In this document: piece after piece, positions 1 through 12,203 of the stretch
Position numbering within the stretch: the stretch's first letter is position 1
How the letters are laid out: every line of letters starts with the position of its first letter
Source of the DNA: Ottelia alismoides
Lineage: Eukaryota; Streptophyta; Magnoliopsida; Alismatales; Hydrocharitaceae
DNA length: 64,000 bases
Assembly: GCA_037367405.1 (NCBI GenBank)
Contig: JAZKJV010011598.1
Location: forward strand, 806,001-870,000
Direction: 5' to 3'
Made by a program: the position numbers and the translations under genes
The notes under the pieces: model-generated
The model's input: only the letters and a program-made list of their open reading frames with translations
Told to the model about the DNA's origin: nothing
Database searches by the model: none

Positions 1-1489
1 AGATGATTAATGCACGGTTGACTCTTTCAAAGCCCGCATTACCCAAACAAAATTCAGAGACGACCTCCAACACCTCAGTGCCAACCAAATCCCAGAAGTC
101 CTTATAAAAAGAAACCAAGAAACCGTCTGGTCCAGGAGTGGCATCAGCATTCAGGTCCCAAACCGCATCCTTAATCTCCTCCAGAGTCACAACGCGAGTG
201 AGCAAGTCGCAAGAGGAGGTCGCCACAGGCGTTGTGCCCAGGCCCAGCCACTTCCAAATCCTCGGAATATTCCTCGAAGAGACGTCTTTTAAGTGATTGA
301 TAATAGCTCTCCCATTTCTTTGTTCCCTTCCACGTGGACCCCACCAATCGAGATCGACCGCATCGCATTAGACCTGCGCCTCCCACTGGCAACGCGATGA
401 AAATAAGATGTGTTCGCGTTCCCCTCTCGCAACCATACACTTCTCGACCTCTGCCTCAACGTGACCCGCTTGCGATCTAGCCGATCTTCGATGGTAACCT
501 GTTTTTGGGCCGCCACGCGATAAGCCAACTCATCCACCGAGAGCTCTCTCTGATCCTCCAACGCATCAAAACTCCGAATCACCTCCTCATCCTCCTTCCT
601 CGATGCACATCTGGTCGCCCGAGATTCCCTCTTGAAAGTCGAAAGTCTTATACGCAAAGAAGTTAGTTTCTGGACAAAGCGAGATGCGGCGGACCCAACA
701 ACAGCCACGCTAGACCAATGGGAGGCAACCACCTCCCTAAAGTTTTCCTCCATTAGCCAACACTTTTCATATTGGAAAACACCCCTTTGCACAGGGGCAT
801 CACCTAAATCCCACAAAATTGGAGCGTGATCGGATACCGTCCGTGGCTTGGCCCTCACAAAGGAAAGAGCGAAAGACCAACAGCTCTGGCGAAGCCAAAA
901 AACGATCGATACGCGAACGCGAATTGGAACTTCTCCACGTATAAGCGACGTCCTCTGCATCCATAACCTCAAGGCTCAGGGAGTCAATAGCGTCGGCGAA
1001 GTCGACCGACCCCGGGTCTTGCCACCCCTGTTCCCGGGCCTGTCAGACGTCCGTAACGTTGAAATCTCCCCCAATGAGCCAAGGGATCTCTGAGATCGTC
1101 CTGCCCACCTCAAGAAGATCCTCCCACACCTCTCCCCGCAATACATTAGAACAAGGACCATAAACACAAGAGATAGCCAGCGGCAAAGAGCAATCCGTAC
1201 ATACCAGCAGGAACGTCAGGACGTGTCTCCCACGAATAAGCGCTTCAAAAGCCAAAGTCGAGGATCTCCAAGCAACCAGCATCCCCCCAGCAGAGCCCTC
1301 GGCATCCACAGTTTTGAACTGATTAATGGCCCCCGCACCAAAAGATCTCCATATGTCGGCTGAGACAGATTGAAGCTTCGTTTCTTGTAGCATAATGATG
1401 TCGCATACCCACTCAACGAATCTCGACCCCAAAGTCCTCCGTTTGCTCGGGTCCCCGAGCCCTCGAACATTCCAGAAAAGAATTTTCAT
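1..1489 (-). pseudogene. ORF2 of LINE-a (endonuclease/reverse transcriptase), frameshifted and cut by the window
   Basis: Starts at 1489 with MKILFWNVRGLG, the N-terminal signature of APE-type LINE endonucleases. QETKLQ, VYGPC and IGGDFNVT follow in the first frame, down to about 1048. The frame then breaks twice (about 1045 and 975) before resuming at 972-289 with the TWR/RSRIDRFLAS block, SDHAPILW and the linker ahead of RT (SVWLREGNANTSYFHRVASG). RT sequence comparable to DGFLVSFYKDFWDL is readable at about 180-90. A nick-and-prime enzyme of this family needs one continuous ORF of about 1,200 codons, so this copy is dead. Confidence 0.85.
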
Positions 1490-3433
1490 TTGGGACCGTC
1501 TTGCCTCCCCTCAATGCGGGCCACTCCTGCGGCCACCGCAACGATATTCTTTAGAGTCACGCTCGGTTGAGCTTCCAGTCGTGAAGACCTGGATCTGCTC
1601 CTCATGTATCTCTTCACAGCCCTCCCGTCACTTGTCCCCTCATAACTGGGGCTCGGTAGCAAGGTTGAAGTAGCGGCAACACCTTCAGGACAGGGATCAA
1701 CGGCGACCACGGTCGAGGAGGAAGGTGCGGGACCGAAAGATGGCGAAGGCTGGGTCCAGGTCCTCACCTCCGCCACGACAGGGAAGCACAAGGAAGTTGA
1801 CGCCCGCTGGGGAAAACCAAATGACGAATCCCCGAACTCACCACATGAGACGGGCCATGCCGGCGGAGCCGAGAACGCCACGTACAGCAAGGGATCAACG
1901 GAGGCCGATGACGTACAGAAGACCCGAGCAAGAGCCGGATCCGAAAGGCCTTTCGAAACCGAATATAATGTGAAAGGTGAAGCCGGATCCACAAAAGGGT
2001 CCGCGCGTGCAACCCAGGTCCTCGGACCCACATCCATAGTCATAGAACAGCGGGGCGGGGACCACACAGATATCCATGTTTCCACGTCATCAGGCAAAGG
2101 GAATGAAGTCTTGCACAGGGCCCGAGACGTACCCGCGAACGGGCGCATGCAATCAACCTCACACGCCGTTCCACCCAAAGTTCCCCTCGGAAAACCAACC
2201 GCCATCACGGAACACGAACCGCCGCCGTTCAAGCCACCGACGTTCTCCCTTGGAAACTCCGGCGGTGGAGGAGGCGCCTCGATCTGCAGCTCGATGGAGA
2301 ACGTGTAGCAGCCGACCACCAACTCCGCGAAAGAGCTCCGACCTTGTATTTCGTCCAACCAGGCCCGGTTACATTCTAATAACACCAACGTGTCGTTCAC
2401 CAGCGAGCCCGACTTGAGCCCGTCTTCAAGCACCTCCCGAACAGTGCCCCACCGCCTCAAGGCCTTCCACAGACAGCCCACCGTCCGGGATAAGAACGGA
2501 ACTCCCGTCACCCTTGCAATACAGATCTCCACCTCCGCACAGGAACCATCGGCAAAACAAAAATTTCTCAAACAGACATTGCCAACATCGCCATTCTGGA
2601 GAAGGCGATCCCTCTGGAACGTTGAGAGCCCACGGACACAACACCTTCGATCATCCAGATTCACAATATCGCCAGAGAACCTCGACCCAAGGAACCCATA
2701 CAGGTGGGTCGTCAAATCTTCCAACACTATAACACCTCTCACCGCGAACCCGATCAATGCATGCACGTCTGTCCCCCGAACAACCTCCCTCACCTCCTCC
2801 GAGGTCAGCGAACAAGCACAACTCATCGCATGCAACGGTTTACTCGCACGTTGATCTACACTTGCATGTTTGTGCCCACCCTCCACCACCTCGGCGAAAG
2901 TAGCCCCCCCCCCCCCCGGTGACCAGATGACGCACCGGAGCTGCGGTGCCCGCGCTGAAGAGCCGATCCCCTCGCATGACCCCCAACCTCAATCTTCCCA
3001 ACAGAAGCCATGCACGTAGCTTGGCGGTGACCAGGCCTTCCGCAGGAGAAGCATCTCGGGAGGAGGGACAGAACGAAGCAACATGCCCCCTTGCTCCACA
3101 CCGGAAGCACCGCTTCTCCAGCTTCCTGTGTGAAACATGCACCCACTCCCCATTTCCCCCTCCGGTATGCTCCGGACCACCCCTGACGACAACCCTCTCG
3201 CCCTCCTCCGTGCACACTACCGACTTCCCCTTCTCAGAGCCCCCGGAAGCTCCCCCAACCACCGGCCCGCTGCGAGCTCCCTTCTCACGCCCACTCTCCA
3301 GCACCACCCCAGCGCTGACCCCTCGTGAAGAGGCCTTCCCACCTTCCCCCTGCGACGAGCCTCTCACCGACGAAGCCCCATGCAGCGAGACCTCCCGCGC
3401 TTCCAGCCTCCGAGGTCTCCACCAGCGCTCCAT
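1486..3433 (-). pseudogene. ORF1 of LINE-a (zinc-knuckle RNA-binding protein), frameshifted
   Basis: LINE ORF1 proteins coat the element RNA. The first Met that fits (3433, MERWWRPRRLEA) opens a charged, low-complexity N-terminus. A CCHC knuckle (CFRCGARGHVASFC) lies near 3100-3060, with a second, CFSCGRPGHRQATC, in an adjacent frame. A run of 14 C on the plus strand (2904-2917) marks a frame change. The second half (2889-1486) carries the block shared by all ORF1 copies here (CCVRGLS..QRDRL, then GVPFLSRTVGCLWKALRRWG and a TFSIEL end), which I read as a possible RRM-like fold. The stop overlaps the ORF2 ATG in AAATGA. At least two frame changes make it non-functional as read. Confidence 0.8.
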
Positions 3434-3460
3434 CCGCCCTCTCTTCTCCTCCCCTACCCG

Positions 3461-4055
3461 TGAATATGTCATGAAACACAAGAGAACATGGGTCAAAATA
3501 GCACAATAATTTAAATCCTTGGAAATCTGACTGATAAATAATAAACTCAAAGAAAACTCCGACGCATGTAGCACATTTTGCAGATGCATATAAGGTATCA
3601 ACTGAATTTCTCATTGTCTCACAATAAGAAAATGTTTCCCATCAGCTATGACTACATAATAGCCAGAACAAAGGGTGATGTAGGACGTGAATTGTTCCCT
3701 GTCACTGCAAACATGATGAGATGCTCCAAAGTCCATAATCGATTCTGAAATATATGTACCATGATAGGTGGTAAGAGCAAAATATGTTCAAGAGGTAATG
3801 GCACAGGAAGCAAGTCAAATGAGGTCAGAAGGGCACTAGTAGAATTGGCAGAAGGGCCCATGATCTCCTTCAGACACGAGACAAGATCGCGAAACTTATG
3901 ATCAGTAGGAATGGCAGTGTGCTCAAACTGATTAGCAACACTAAAAGATATAAGACGGCCATGCCTCTAATAGCATGTATCCTCAGAGTGTCCTATGCAG
4001 TTGCGGCATGCGCGCTGCTAGTGAGGGAGAGCACTTCCTCTGTTGCGGACACCAT
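3461..4055 (-). mobile_element. Ty1/Copia relic: zinc knuckle, protease, start of pre-integrase
   Basis: Minus-strand fragment of Copia gag-pol. From high to low coordinates: an RGHG-rich stretch and a zinc knuckle with two residues missing (CRNCIGHSEDTC, about 4010-3975), a protease region (IMDFGASHHVCSD near 3750-3700) and the pre-integrase segment (HLQNVLHASEFS, LFISQISKDL, then DPCSLVFHDIFTG ending at about 3463). The protease triad reads Asp-Phe-Gly instead of Asp-Ser/Thr-Gly. LINE-a interrupts or truncates it on the left; at about 4056 it abuts a Copia relic on the other strand. In-frame stops show it is dead. Confidence 0.75.
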
Positions 4056-7000
4056 GTCCTCTGAACTGTGACAAACCTTGTCTATTGCGAGATATGGCCA
4101 TCAATGAAGTCCCACATTACGGTAAACCTCCTATACAATGAGACAGTGAAGGAGATGTGGGAAGAACTAGCACAGACGTACTCTCAGCATACTACCAAGT
4201 CTCGTATGGCTGACGTTTATATGTGGATTTGGTCCGCATCTGCGGGGTCCACTCTCATAGAGTACTATCGCCACCTCACTGGCCTCTACGAGGAGCTTGC
4301 CATATTTCAGCCAGTATGTTGTACGAAATAGGTGTCAGAGAGATCAAAATGGCGGGTCTACAGGTTCCTAACCAGCATACATCCTCGATATCAGAATGTG
4401 AAGTAGTGGTTCCTTATTTCTGATATTTCCGTCCATCAAGATCATCTTTGAATGTCTGCAATAGATTGAGACTTCTATTGTCCACACTCACTCACCCAAG
4501 TAGTGGAAACTCTGCCTTTCTTGCTTCCTCTGGATAAGGATTATTCTTTATCTACCGAGAAGGCCGAGGTTGTGGCTCTGATCGTGGTTGAGATTGTAGC
4601 CGCATAGCATGCATTCACTGCAAGAAGAAGAATCACCCATCTAAGAGGTGTTGGAGAAGTTTGGTATGCCTCAGCAAGCCAACATTGCATCCAACTATGA
4701 TGCACCAGTGATAGAGGCATCTTCTGATCAGAATCTCAGTGGACAGGTCATTTAACTCTATACTGTGAATTACTCACGCCTGATGCAGCTACTATAGAAA
4801 TCTGATGCCACTCCCAGTGAAACCACTTCTACTGCGCACATGGCTACTACTTCAAGCATAGTAGCCAACTCGGTCACTACCACAACATCTGCCTTGATTA
4901 TTGATTATGTTGCCTCTACTCATCTAGTATGAGAAGGTAGCTTGTCGACCTCCTCCAACCATATTCCATCGTGAAGACGTTTCGGGTTGCCAAGGGGGGT
5001 CATTCCCCAATTACCATTGTTGGAACCATGGATTTTTCCTCCAAGATCCGGCTCATTAGAGTTCATTATACTCATGACTTCCCTTTGAGCTTATTGTATG
5101 TTCATAAGCTTTGTATTGAGCTAATTTTTCGTGGGATTTTTGACGAGCTCTACTATTATTGTCAGGACATCCGAACGATGTAGATTTTTGGTGGGGGACA
5201 TGAGAAGAACGACCTCTACTATCTTGGCATCCCTTCTGATTCCACCTTTTTCGATTTTGCTTCCATTACCACGGACCTGTTCCTCTAGCATTTGTGACTT
5301 GGACAACCCTCTAACAAATCCCTCTCCATGATGTTCTGTGAACTCTCTTCACTGAAGTCGTTTGAGTGCGTATGTCAGTTCAGAAAACATCATCGAGCTT
5401 CCTTTCCTCCTATGGTTGAGCTACGTCAGACTTTACCTTCTACTTTGGTTCATTGTGATGTTTTGGGATCTTGTCCGACGTACTTTGGGTGGTCACAGAA
5501 ATTATGTGAACTTTGTAGACGATTATAGCATATCTTCTTGGGTCTTCCTAATAAAGAAACGGTCCAAGATAAATAAAATTGTCAAGTCATTCTTTCATTT
5601 TATTAAAACGTGTTTCTCTGTTTGTGTTTCAAACTATGCGGACTGACAATGCTCTCGAGTCTACGCAACATGACTTGGTATCTTTCTTTGTCTCTCAAGG
5701 GACTCTCCATCAGACTTCATGTTCGTATACCTCCTAGTAGAATGGGGTGACAGAAAAGGAAACTTTGTAGCCTATTGACATTGCACGATCATTACTCACT
5801 CATATGAAGGTTCTAAAGACTCGTTGGGGTGATGTCATTCTCAGAGCCGCTCATCTCATAAACAGGATCCCATCGTATGTTCTCAAGAATGTAACTCCTT
5901 TCTCTTTGTTATATCCCAATGAGACACTTTTTTCCACTTATATTGTTTTGTTCATAACTTCCAAAATGTAGAAAAAATTCTCCTCGTGCTATCGAATGTG
6001 TTTTCCTTAGGTATTCTCGTACCCATAAGGGGTATAGATGCTGCGATCTGACTAGTCATCATTATACATCTCCATTCACGTTACTTTCTTTGAACAGACC
6101 AACTACTTTACTCAGTCTGACAGTGAGATATGCATGGAGCTACCACCACCACGCATCGTCTACAAAAAAAAGCACACTAGTTATTATGATCATGTATCAT
6201 TACATGTTCCTTACTTGCAAGATGATGTGTCATCTTCAAGTATCCCTACCATTGCAGCCCCGGATGCTCCACTGGATCTTTCTAAAGATCTATGACGGAC
6301 AAAAAGGCAATGCATTATACATCATGTGTCCCATTTTACTTCCACTGACAGTTTATCCGGTTGTGACAAACGATTTGCAGATGCTTTAATGGCTATTAGT
6401 ATTCCTCGTGATCATTATAGTGCATTGTAGGACCACGGTTAGAAAAAGGAAATGAATGAGATGGATACACTTACATCCCAGGGCACATGGGGATCTTGTG
6501 TCGTGTCCTACAAGTGTCGAACCTGTTACATGTCGATGGGTTTTAATGACCAAACAATCTCCTGGTGGCTTTCTTGAAAGGCTGAAGGTCAGACTTGTGG
6601 CAAAGGATTTCACTCATACTTATGGAGTGGACTGCTTTGAGACTTTTTTCATATGGCTATGATGGGCTCAATTCGCACTTCAGCTCGACGTGAAGAATGA
6701 CATCTTGTAGGGAGACCTCGAGGAGGAGGTCTACATTATGCAACCGCCAGGTTACTCCATCGAGGGGGGTGTATTTACCGACTCCGTAAGGCCATATAAG
6801 GCCTAAAATAAAGTTTGTGAGTTTGGTTTGACAGGATTATCATTGAGATCGGCACTCTTGGCTTTTACAGGACAACATCTGATTACATGCCTTGTCTCAT
6901 TTCTACATGAGCTTGGACTTCCTGCTACTACTAACGTGCCTTTGTGCTATAACAATAAGGCTGCTACATGCATTGCCACCAATCTCGTCTTCCATGAGTG

Positions 7001-7161
7001 GATTAGGCAAATTGAAGTTGATTGTCATTTTATTTGAGATGCAGTACAATGGAGGATCACTACTCCTCATATCTCTACAGATCTTCACCTTACAGACGTA
7101 TTTACGACAGCACTACCAAGAAAACGCATCTCTTGATTGATTTCTAAGTTGGGCATGATCA
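4056..7161 (+). pseudogene. Degenerate Ty1/Copia gag-pol, 5' part of an element split by a later insertion
   Basis: Plus-strand Copia polyprotein relic in many short frames. Visible pieces in order: gag UBN2-like region (4068-4330, KEMWEELAQTYSQHTTKSRM), zinc knuckle CIHCKKKNHPSKRC (about 4610), pre-integrase and integrase (about 5330-5750, including VDDYSISSWVFLIKK and RTDNALES), the start of RT (6480-6800, ERLKVRLVAKDFTHTYGVD, LQLDVKNDIL, GYSIEGG), and RNase H (6890-7150, CYNNKAATCIATNLVFHEW, IEVDCHFI). The YVDD part of RT between about 6800 and 6830 is deleted. It ends in KLGMI at 7160; the last codons, polypurine tract and LTR resume at 12204 beyond the nested Copia. No 5' LTR found. Confidence 0.8.
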
Positions 7162-7305
7162 TGTTGGTGGAAAAATAGTTTGTATGATTCATGAGACCCT
7201 AGGCCTCTCTTATATAGGGGAGAGTCCCAATAGGTAACTTATATACTATAGATTGCATAGATAGAGAACAAATAAACAATACTAAAACATATAAACATCT
7301 CTACA
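7162..7305 (-). repeat. 3' LTR of the nested Copia
   Basis: Begins TGTTGGTGG and ends CTACA on the plus strand; pairs with 12061-12203. The TATA-like TATATAGG near 7210 is shared with the other copy (TATATAAGG). Confidence 0.9.
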
Positions 7306-7312
7306 CTCCTGC

Positions 7313-10300
7313 TTAAGATGGAGCATAGATGTCAAGCATGCTCAGCTTGAATCCACACTTCTGAAATAGGCATCTAGTCAAGGCCTTGGTGAAGATATAT
7401 GCAGGATGCTCCCTTGAATTGACGTGGGAGGTGGAGATGATGCCTTTCTGAATCATGCCATGTATATCATAGCCATCCACCTCAATATGCTTTGTCCTTT
7501 CATGAAAAACAAGATTATTGGCAATAAATAATGCAGCTTGGTTGTCACATTGTAAGTACATGGGAAGTGTTACATCAATGCCAAGGTCGATCAAGACTAA
7601 TCTAACCCTCATCATATTAGTGGTCCCATGTGCCATACCTCTGTACTTTGATTTTGTGGTAGATCTGGTCACCACTGTCTATTTCTTGCTCTTCCAAGAT
7701 ACTAAAGAGCTACCGATAAATACTGCTAACCCTTGGGACATCATGCATAGCCTGTGTTTGCACAAGCTGAGATATAGAGAGATGTCTCTTTCTTGAAAAA
7801 TAGTCCTGCACCTGGAGATGACTTTAAATACTTCAGAATCATGTGAACAACATCCATATGTACATATCTGGGTTGCTCCACGAACCAGCTAACCCGACTA
7901 ACAACAAATGAGATGTTTGGTAAGTGTAACATAAAGTAGTATCCCAATTAGCTCTCTTTATCTCCTCTTATCCACTTCCTTTGTATCAAAGTCGTATAGT
8001 CTCATGTTGGGGTCCATAGGAGTAGTTGCAGGTTTGCACCTGCTCATGCATGTTTATGCTAAAAGGTCTGCAACATATTTCCTTTGGGTCATCACAAGAC
8101 CCTGCTAGTTCCTGGCAAACTCTAATTCTAGGAAGCATCGTAAAGGACCAAAATCCTTGGTAACAAATTGTCGCCCAAGGACCTCCTTAGTCTTGCTAAT
8201 TCCATGAACATCATCTCCTGTAACGATCATATCATCGACATAAAACATAATAACAATTGCACCTCTCTGGGTTCTTCGAACAAACAAGGAGTGATCTGCA
8301 TTCGACCTTGTGAACCCTTTCTGTTAAATCAAGTCTGAGAGCTTCTAGAACCATGCTCTTGGACTTTGCTTAAGGCCACAGATAGCCTTATGATGTCTTC
8401 AAACTTGCTGACAATCCCCCATAGCAACAAACCTTGGCGGTTGCTACATGCAGACTTCCTCTTGGAGACCACCATAAGAAATGCATTCTTGATGTCCAGC
8501 TGAAACAATAGTCAATTTCGCACCACAGCAGCAGTAAGAAGAATCCAAAGAGTAGAATGGTGGGCTACTGGTGAGAAGGTATCCTGATAGCCCCCCCCCC
8601 ATACTTCTGGGTGAACCCTCGTGTAACAAGTCTCGCCTTATAACGATCTATGGTACCAACTAATAGGTGTTTCATGGTGAACACCCACTTGCAACTGACA
8701 ACATATGCCCCAAGGGAACTGTGACTGAACTCCATGTACCACGTGACTGTAACGTAGTTTGCAACTGACAACGGATGCCCCAGGGGAACTGGGACTAAAC
8801 TCCATGTACCACGTAACTGTAACGCGGTCATTTCCTCCTCCATTGCAAGACGCCACTAACTGTTTTGCAAAGCCTCCTAGTAAATCCGTGGAATCTTCAT
8901 GGAAGATAGACCCACAACAAACCTCATGAAATCTGCTGACATAGGAAGCAAAAGGATGCAAGGCACATGTATGCCTCTTCTTTCTAAATGCAATAGGAAC
9001 CTCAAGATCATCAGCAACCTCCTCTACATGCTCACTAGCCTCCTATGAAGGAACATGTTTGTCGTGTACATTAGCCTACTGTAGAGATAACTCACCATTG
9101 CCATCAGTAGAAACAATGTGATCAGAACATACTTGAGGATGCTGGATGATTGGGGAGTTCCATGAGCAATAGACAACCTACAGACGTGATCAACATGGTA
9201 AGAACTGGGTTATGAGACTAGGAGGCGGTGGTAGAGGAGGAGGAGGAGGAGGAATAGTAGGTGGTATTGGAACAGGCGATGGTAGTGGTGAAGGAGGTAG
9301 AGACATGTAAACCTCCTCTCCAGAATCTGATGGAGTGAACTTGTCACTTGCATGGGAAAAGTACATCACAGACTCAAAGAAGGTGACATCAGCATTAACA
9401 TAGTACTTCTGACAAACAAGCCTGTAACACCGGTAGCCCTTCTGTGCCTTAGAATACCCTACAAAAACACACTTGACATCTCTGGGGGCAAGGTTGTCAA
9501 GGCCAGGTAACAACTGATGCATAAATGCCATAAAACCAGATACATGAGGGATAAGGGAGAACAGATCCTTCTCAAGAAATGCAATCGAGAAAGGAATCTT
9601 CTTATCCAAGACTGTGAAAGGCATATGATTCACAATATAGCAAGTAGTGAAGATAGCAACACCCCAAAAGGAGTAAGGAGCACAGCTCTGAATCAGAAGA
9701 GTCAGTGTGACATCAAGTAAATGACGGTGTTTACGTTCAGCAAAATTGTTATGTTGGGACGTGTAGGCACATGATGTCTGGTGTAAAATACCAAGCGATC
9801 GAAAGAAATGTGAAAGTTGTAAGGTACAGAACTCCAGTGCATTATCAGTACGAACAAATTTGACAGTAGCAGAAAAGATATTTTTTATTTCATTGATAAA
9901 TGTTTGAATCACATTCCTAGAGTTAGACTTATTCTTTAACAGAAAAATCTATGACAATTTAGAAAAATCATCTACTGCAACAAGATAGAATGTGTCCCTG
10001 ATGGTCGGCAACACAACTAGGATCCCAAATATCCAAATGAATCAACTCAAAAAGAGAACTACTACTACGACCCTGACAACTCGGGAATGAAGACAGGTGG
10101 TGCTTTCCTAGCTGACATGCTTCACACTGGAAAGTAGAACGAGGAGAAATTGGAGGAAGCATATGACACATCTTCTGAAGGGGTACATGACCAAAATGGA
10201 GATTCCGCATTAAAGGAAAGATTGATCCTGCAAAAATAGATGAAGCACCAGCATGAGGAGTGTGGATCAGTCGATATAGGTCCCCCTGCTCACGACTACA

Positions 10301-11556
10301 TCCAATCACCCTGCTCGTGAGTATGTCCTAAAACACAAGGGAAGATGGGTCAAAAATAGCATGGTAATGTAAATCTTTAGTAATCTGACTAATAGACAAT
10401 AAATTCATGGTAAAGTCGGGTGCATGAAATACATTATGAAGACGTGTGGATTACATCAAACTGATCTCCCCATGTCCAGTGATGGGAGAATGATTCCCAT
10501 CCGGTATGATCAATGATCTGTCAGGATCCGTCTGTATGATGCAAATTTGTTTTTATATCCACGTAGACGATGAGAGGTGTCAAAATCCATAATTTGTTCT
10601 ATAATATTAGCCCTACTACAACTAGTAAGATCATAAGCACTACCTGAGATACTGGTCGAGGAAAAAACAACCACATCTGAAGTGCACGAGGATCCGAAAG
10701 AAGCAGCAGGACGCGTGATTTCTCTCAAGCGAGAGACTAGATTATCAAATCTCTGATCTAAAGAAGATGCGGCAGGAGTCTCACTCTGATCAGCAGCACG
10801 AGCAGAGGCTAGAAAACCATGCTTAAAGTAGCATGTATCTTCAGAGTGGCTAAGAAGGTGACAATAGGTGTATGGCTAATGAGGACCACGACCACCTCCT
10901 CGACCACGAAACCCTTGACCTTTGTACCGTGAAGTACCTCCTCTACTGCGAGATGTATCCATCTTAGAGGAGGTTTGTGATGAATTGGATGACGGAACAA
11001 TATCCTATTAAGTCGATTGTATGCCTCTTTCATAGGAGGAATAGTAGCATCTATAAGAATATGTGACCGCACGATTTCGTATTATGGATCAAGAGACGCT
11101 AAGAAAGCTCCAACCATCGTGGCATTCCTGTACTCCTTCTGCTACTCAGTTGTGTAGCTGCAAGAGGCATGAAGCTGTGAAGCTTCTCGAACATGCCTCG
11201 GAGAGACGCATATAGAGAATGTGGTAGTCATTCATTATGTTTGACAATAAATATGCCATGCATAACTGCAAGATCTTCATCTTGTTTCTTGCCAGTAAAT
11301 AGGTAGCAACAAGAATATCCCATATTGCCTTGGCAGTAGGCTGATGCAGAACATCACTGGCAATCTCTATCATCAACATACCAACCAACCAAACGCGTAC
11401 ATAAGCAACATCGGACTCCCATGAGGCATTTGTCCCAGTCTTGTCGGTCGACTCCTCTTCAGTAAGAATACGCTTCTTACCAATAGACTGCATCATGCTC
11501 ATGAATGGTATGGTCCATAGTTTGTAATTCGTTCCATCCATCTTGACTACCAGCAC
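7313..11556 (-). pseudogene. gag-pol of the nested Copia, frameshifted
   Basis: Minus-strand Copia polyprotein. gag starts near 11556 (VKMDGTNYKLWTIPFMSMMQ, then LHQPTAKAIWDILVATY). A protease remnant (IMDFDTSHRLRGY, about 10560) lacks the normal Asp-Ser/Thr-Gly. Integrase occupies about 10310-9190: an HHCC-type CEACQLGKHH, RTDNALEF, SCAYTSQHNNFAERKHRHLLD, and a C-terminal SFWGVAIFTTCYIVNHMPF. A proline-rich spacer follows (about 9290-9220). RT covers about 8870-7750 with FYVDDMIVTGDD (about 8240). RNase H ends at 7313 with CDNQAALFIANN and HIEVDGYDI (usual HIEVDCHFI). RT contains a 70-bp tandem duplication at 8691-8830. Many frame changes and stops. Confidence 0.85.
8691..8830. repeat. 70-bp tandem duplication inside Copia RT
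   Basis: Units 8691-8760 and 8761-8830 both start GCAACTGACAAC and differ at about ten positions, so the duplication is old. Seventy is not a multiple of three, so it shifts the RT frame. Confidence 0.85.
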
Positions 11557-12060
11557 CGGACCTCGAAAGACACATGTGGAGGAACTATCGATCTTTTTCC
11601 TGACATGATGCTGAATCCAAAGACTGACTTATAAATCAAGTAAAAACTTGTCTACATGGACATCTGCAACCATTCCCGTCAATATGAGGTGTGTCATAGG
11701 GCAAGAGAGGGTGACTTATCAATCTGAAATCACCCTAAAAATCTAAAAATCAGACCGTACATGATCACTCATTCACTGGTACACTACCCTAGAGCACACA
11801 GTGATGCAACAACGCAACCCTACCCGAGATAGAGGTGTCACCACCCGCATGAGAGGAAGATCAGCGGCAGTGGGGCCAACGAGGAGAAGCGGGGAGGCCG
11901 GTAGAGGCTCCCGAGCGACAATGGGATCGGGCGGCAGCGGTTCCGAGCAGCGGTGGTAGGGGCCGTGAGCGGTGGCAGCAGCGGCGAAGGGGGAGTGGGC
12001 GACGGGTGGGGTAGGGTTTGGGTATGAAAACTCCGATCTAGGACCATCATTCGGATACCA

Positions 12061-12203
12061 TGTTGGTGGAAAAATAATCGATATGATTCATGAGACACTA
12101 AGGCTCTCTTATATAAGGGAGAGTCTAAATGGGTAAATTACATATTGTGGGAAGTATAGATAGAGAATAAACAAATAATACTAAATATAGAAATATCTCT
12201 ACA
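12061..12203 (-). repeat. 5' LTR of the nested Copia, with primer site alongside
   Basis: Starts TGTTGGTGG, ends CTACA. The adjoining bases 12048-12060 read on the minus strand give TGGTATCCGAATG, a variant of the initiator-Met primer site TGGTATCAGAGC. Confidence 0.9.

Larger units (their letters stand above)
1..3460 (-). mobile_element. LINE-a, L1-type LINE, continuing off the left edge
   Basis: Non-LTR retrotransposon read on the minus strand. Its 5' end lies near 3460, where it abuts a Copia fragment. ORF1 (zinc knuckles, then a putative RNA-binding region) is followed by ORF2 (endonuclease, then reverse transcriptase). The RT domain begins near base 190 and runs off the left edge, so the RT core, C-terminal zinc domain, poly-A tail and target-site duplication cannot be seen. 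It resembles LINE-d and LINE-e more than LINE-b and LINE-c: the endonuclease starts with the same NVRGLGDP..KRRTLGSRFVEW pattern. It is decayed, with frameshifts in both ORFs. Confidence 0.9.
7162..12203 (-). mobile_element. Complete Ty1/Copia retrotransposon, nested in another Copia
   Basis: About 5.04 kb, bounded by 144- and 143-bp LTRs (TGTTGGTGG...CTACA as written on the plus strand). On the minus strand the 5' LTR (12061-12203) is followed by TGGTATCCGAATG, a mutated initiator-Met tRNA primer site. A degenerate polypurine tract sits beside the other LTR (7306-7320). The internal region holds gag, protease, integrase, RT and RNase H in Copia order, all frameshifted. Flanks are GATCA and AATTT, so there is no normal 5-bp target duplication, yet host Copia codons resume directly across the insertion. 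The LTRs carry several differences, so insertion is not recent. Confidence 0.9.
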
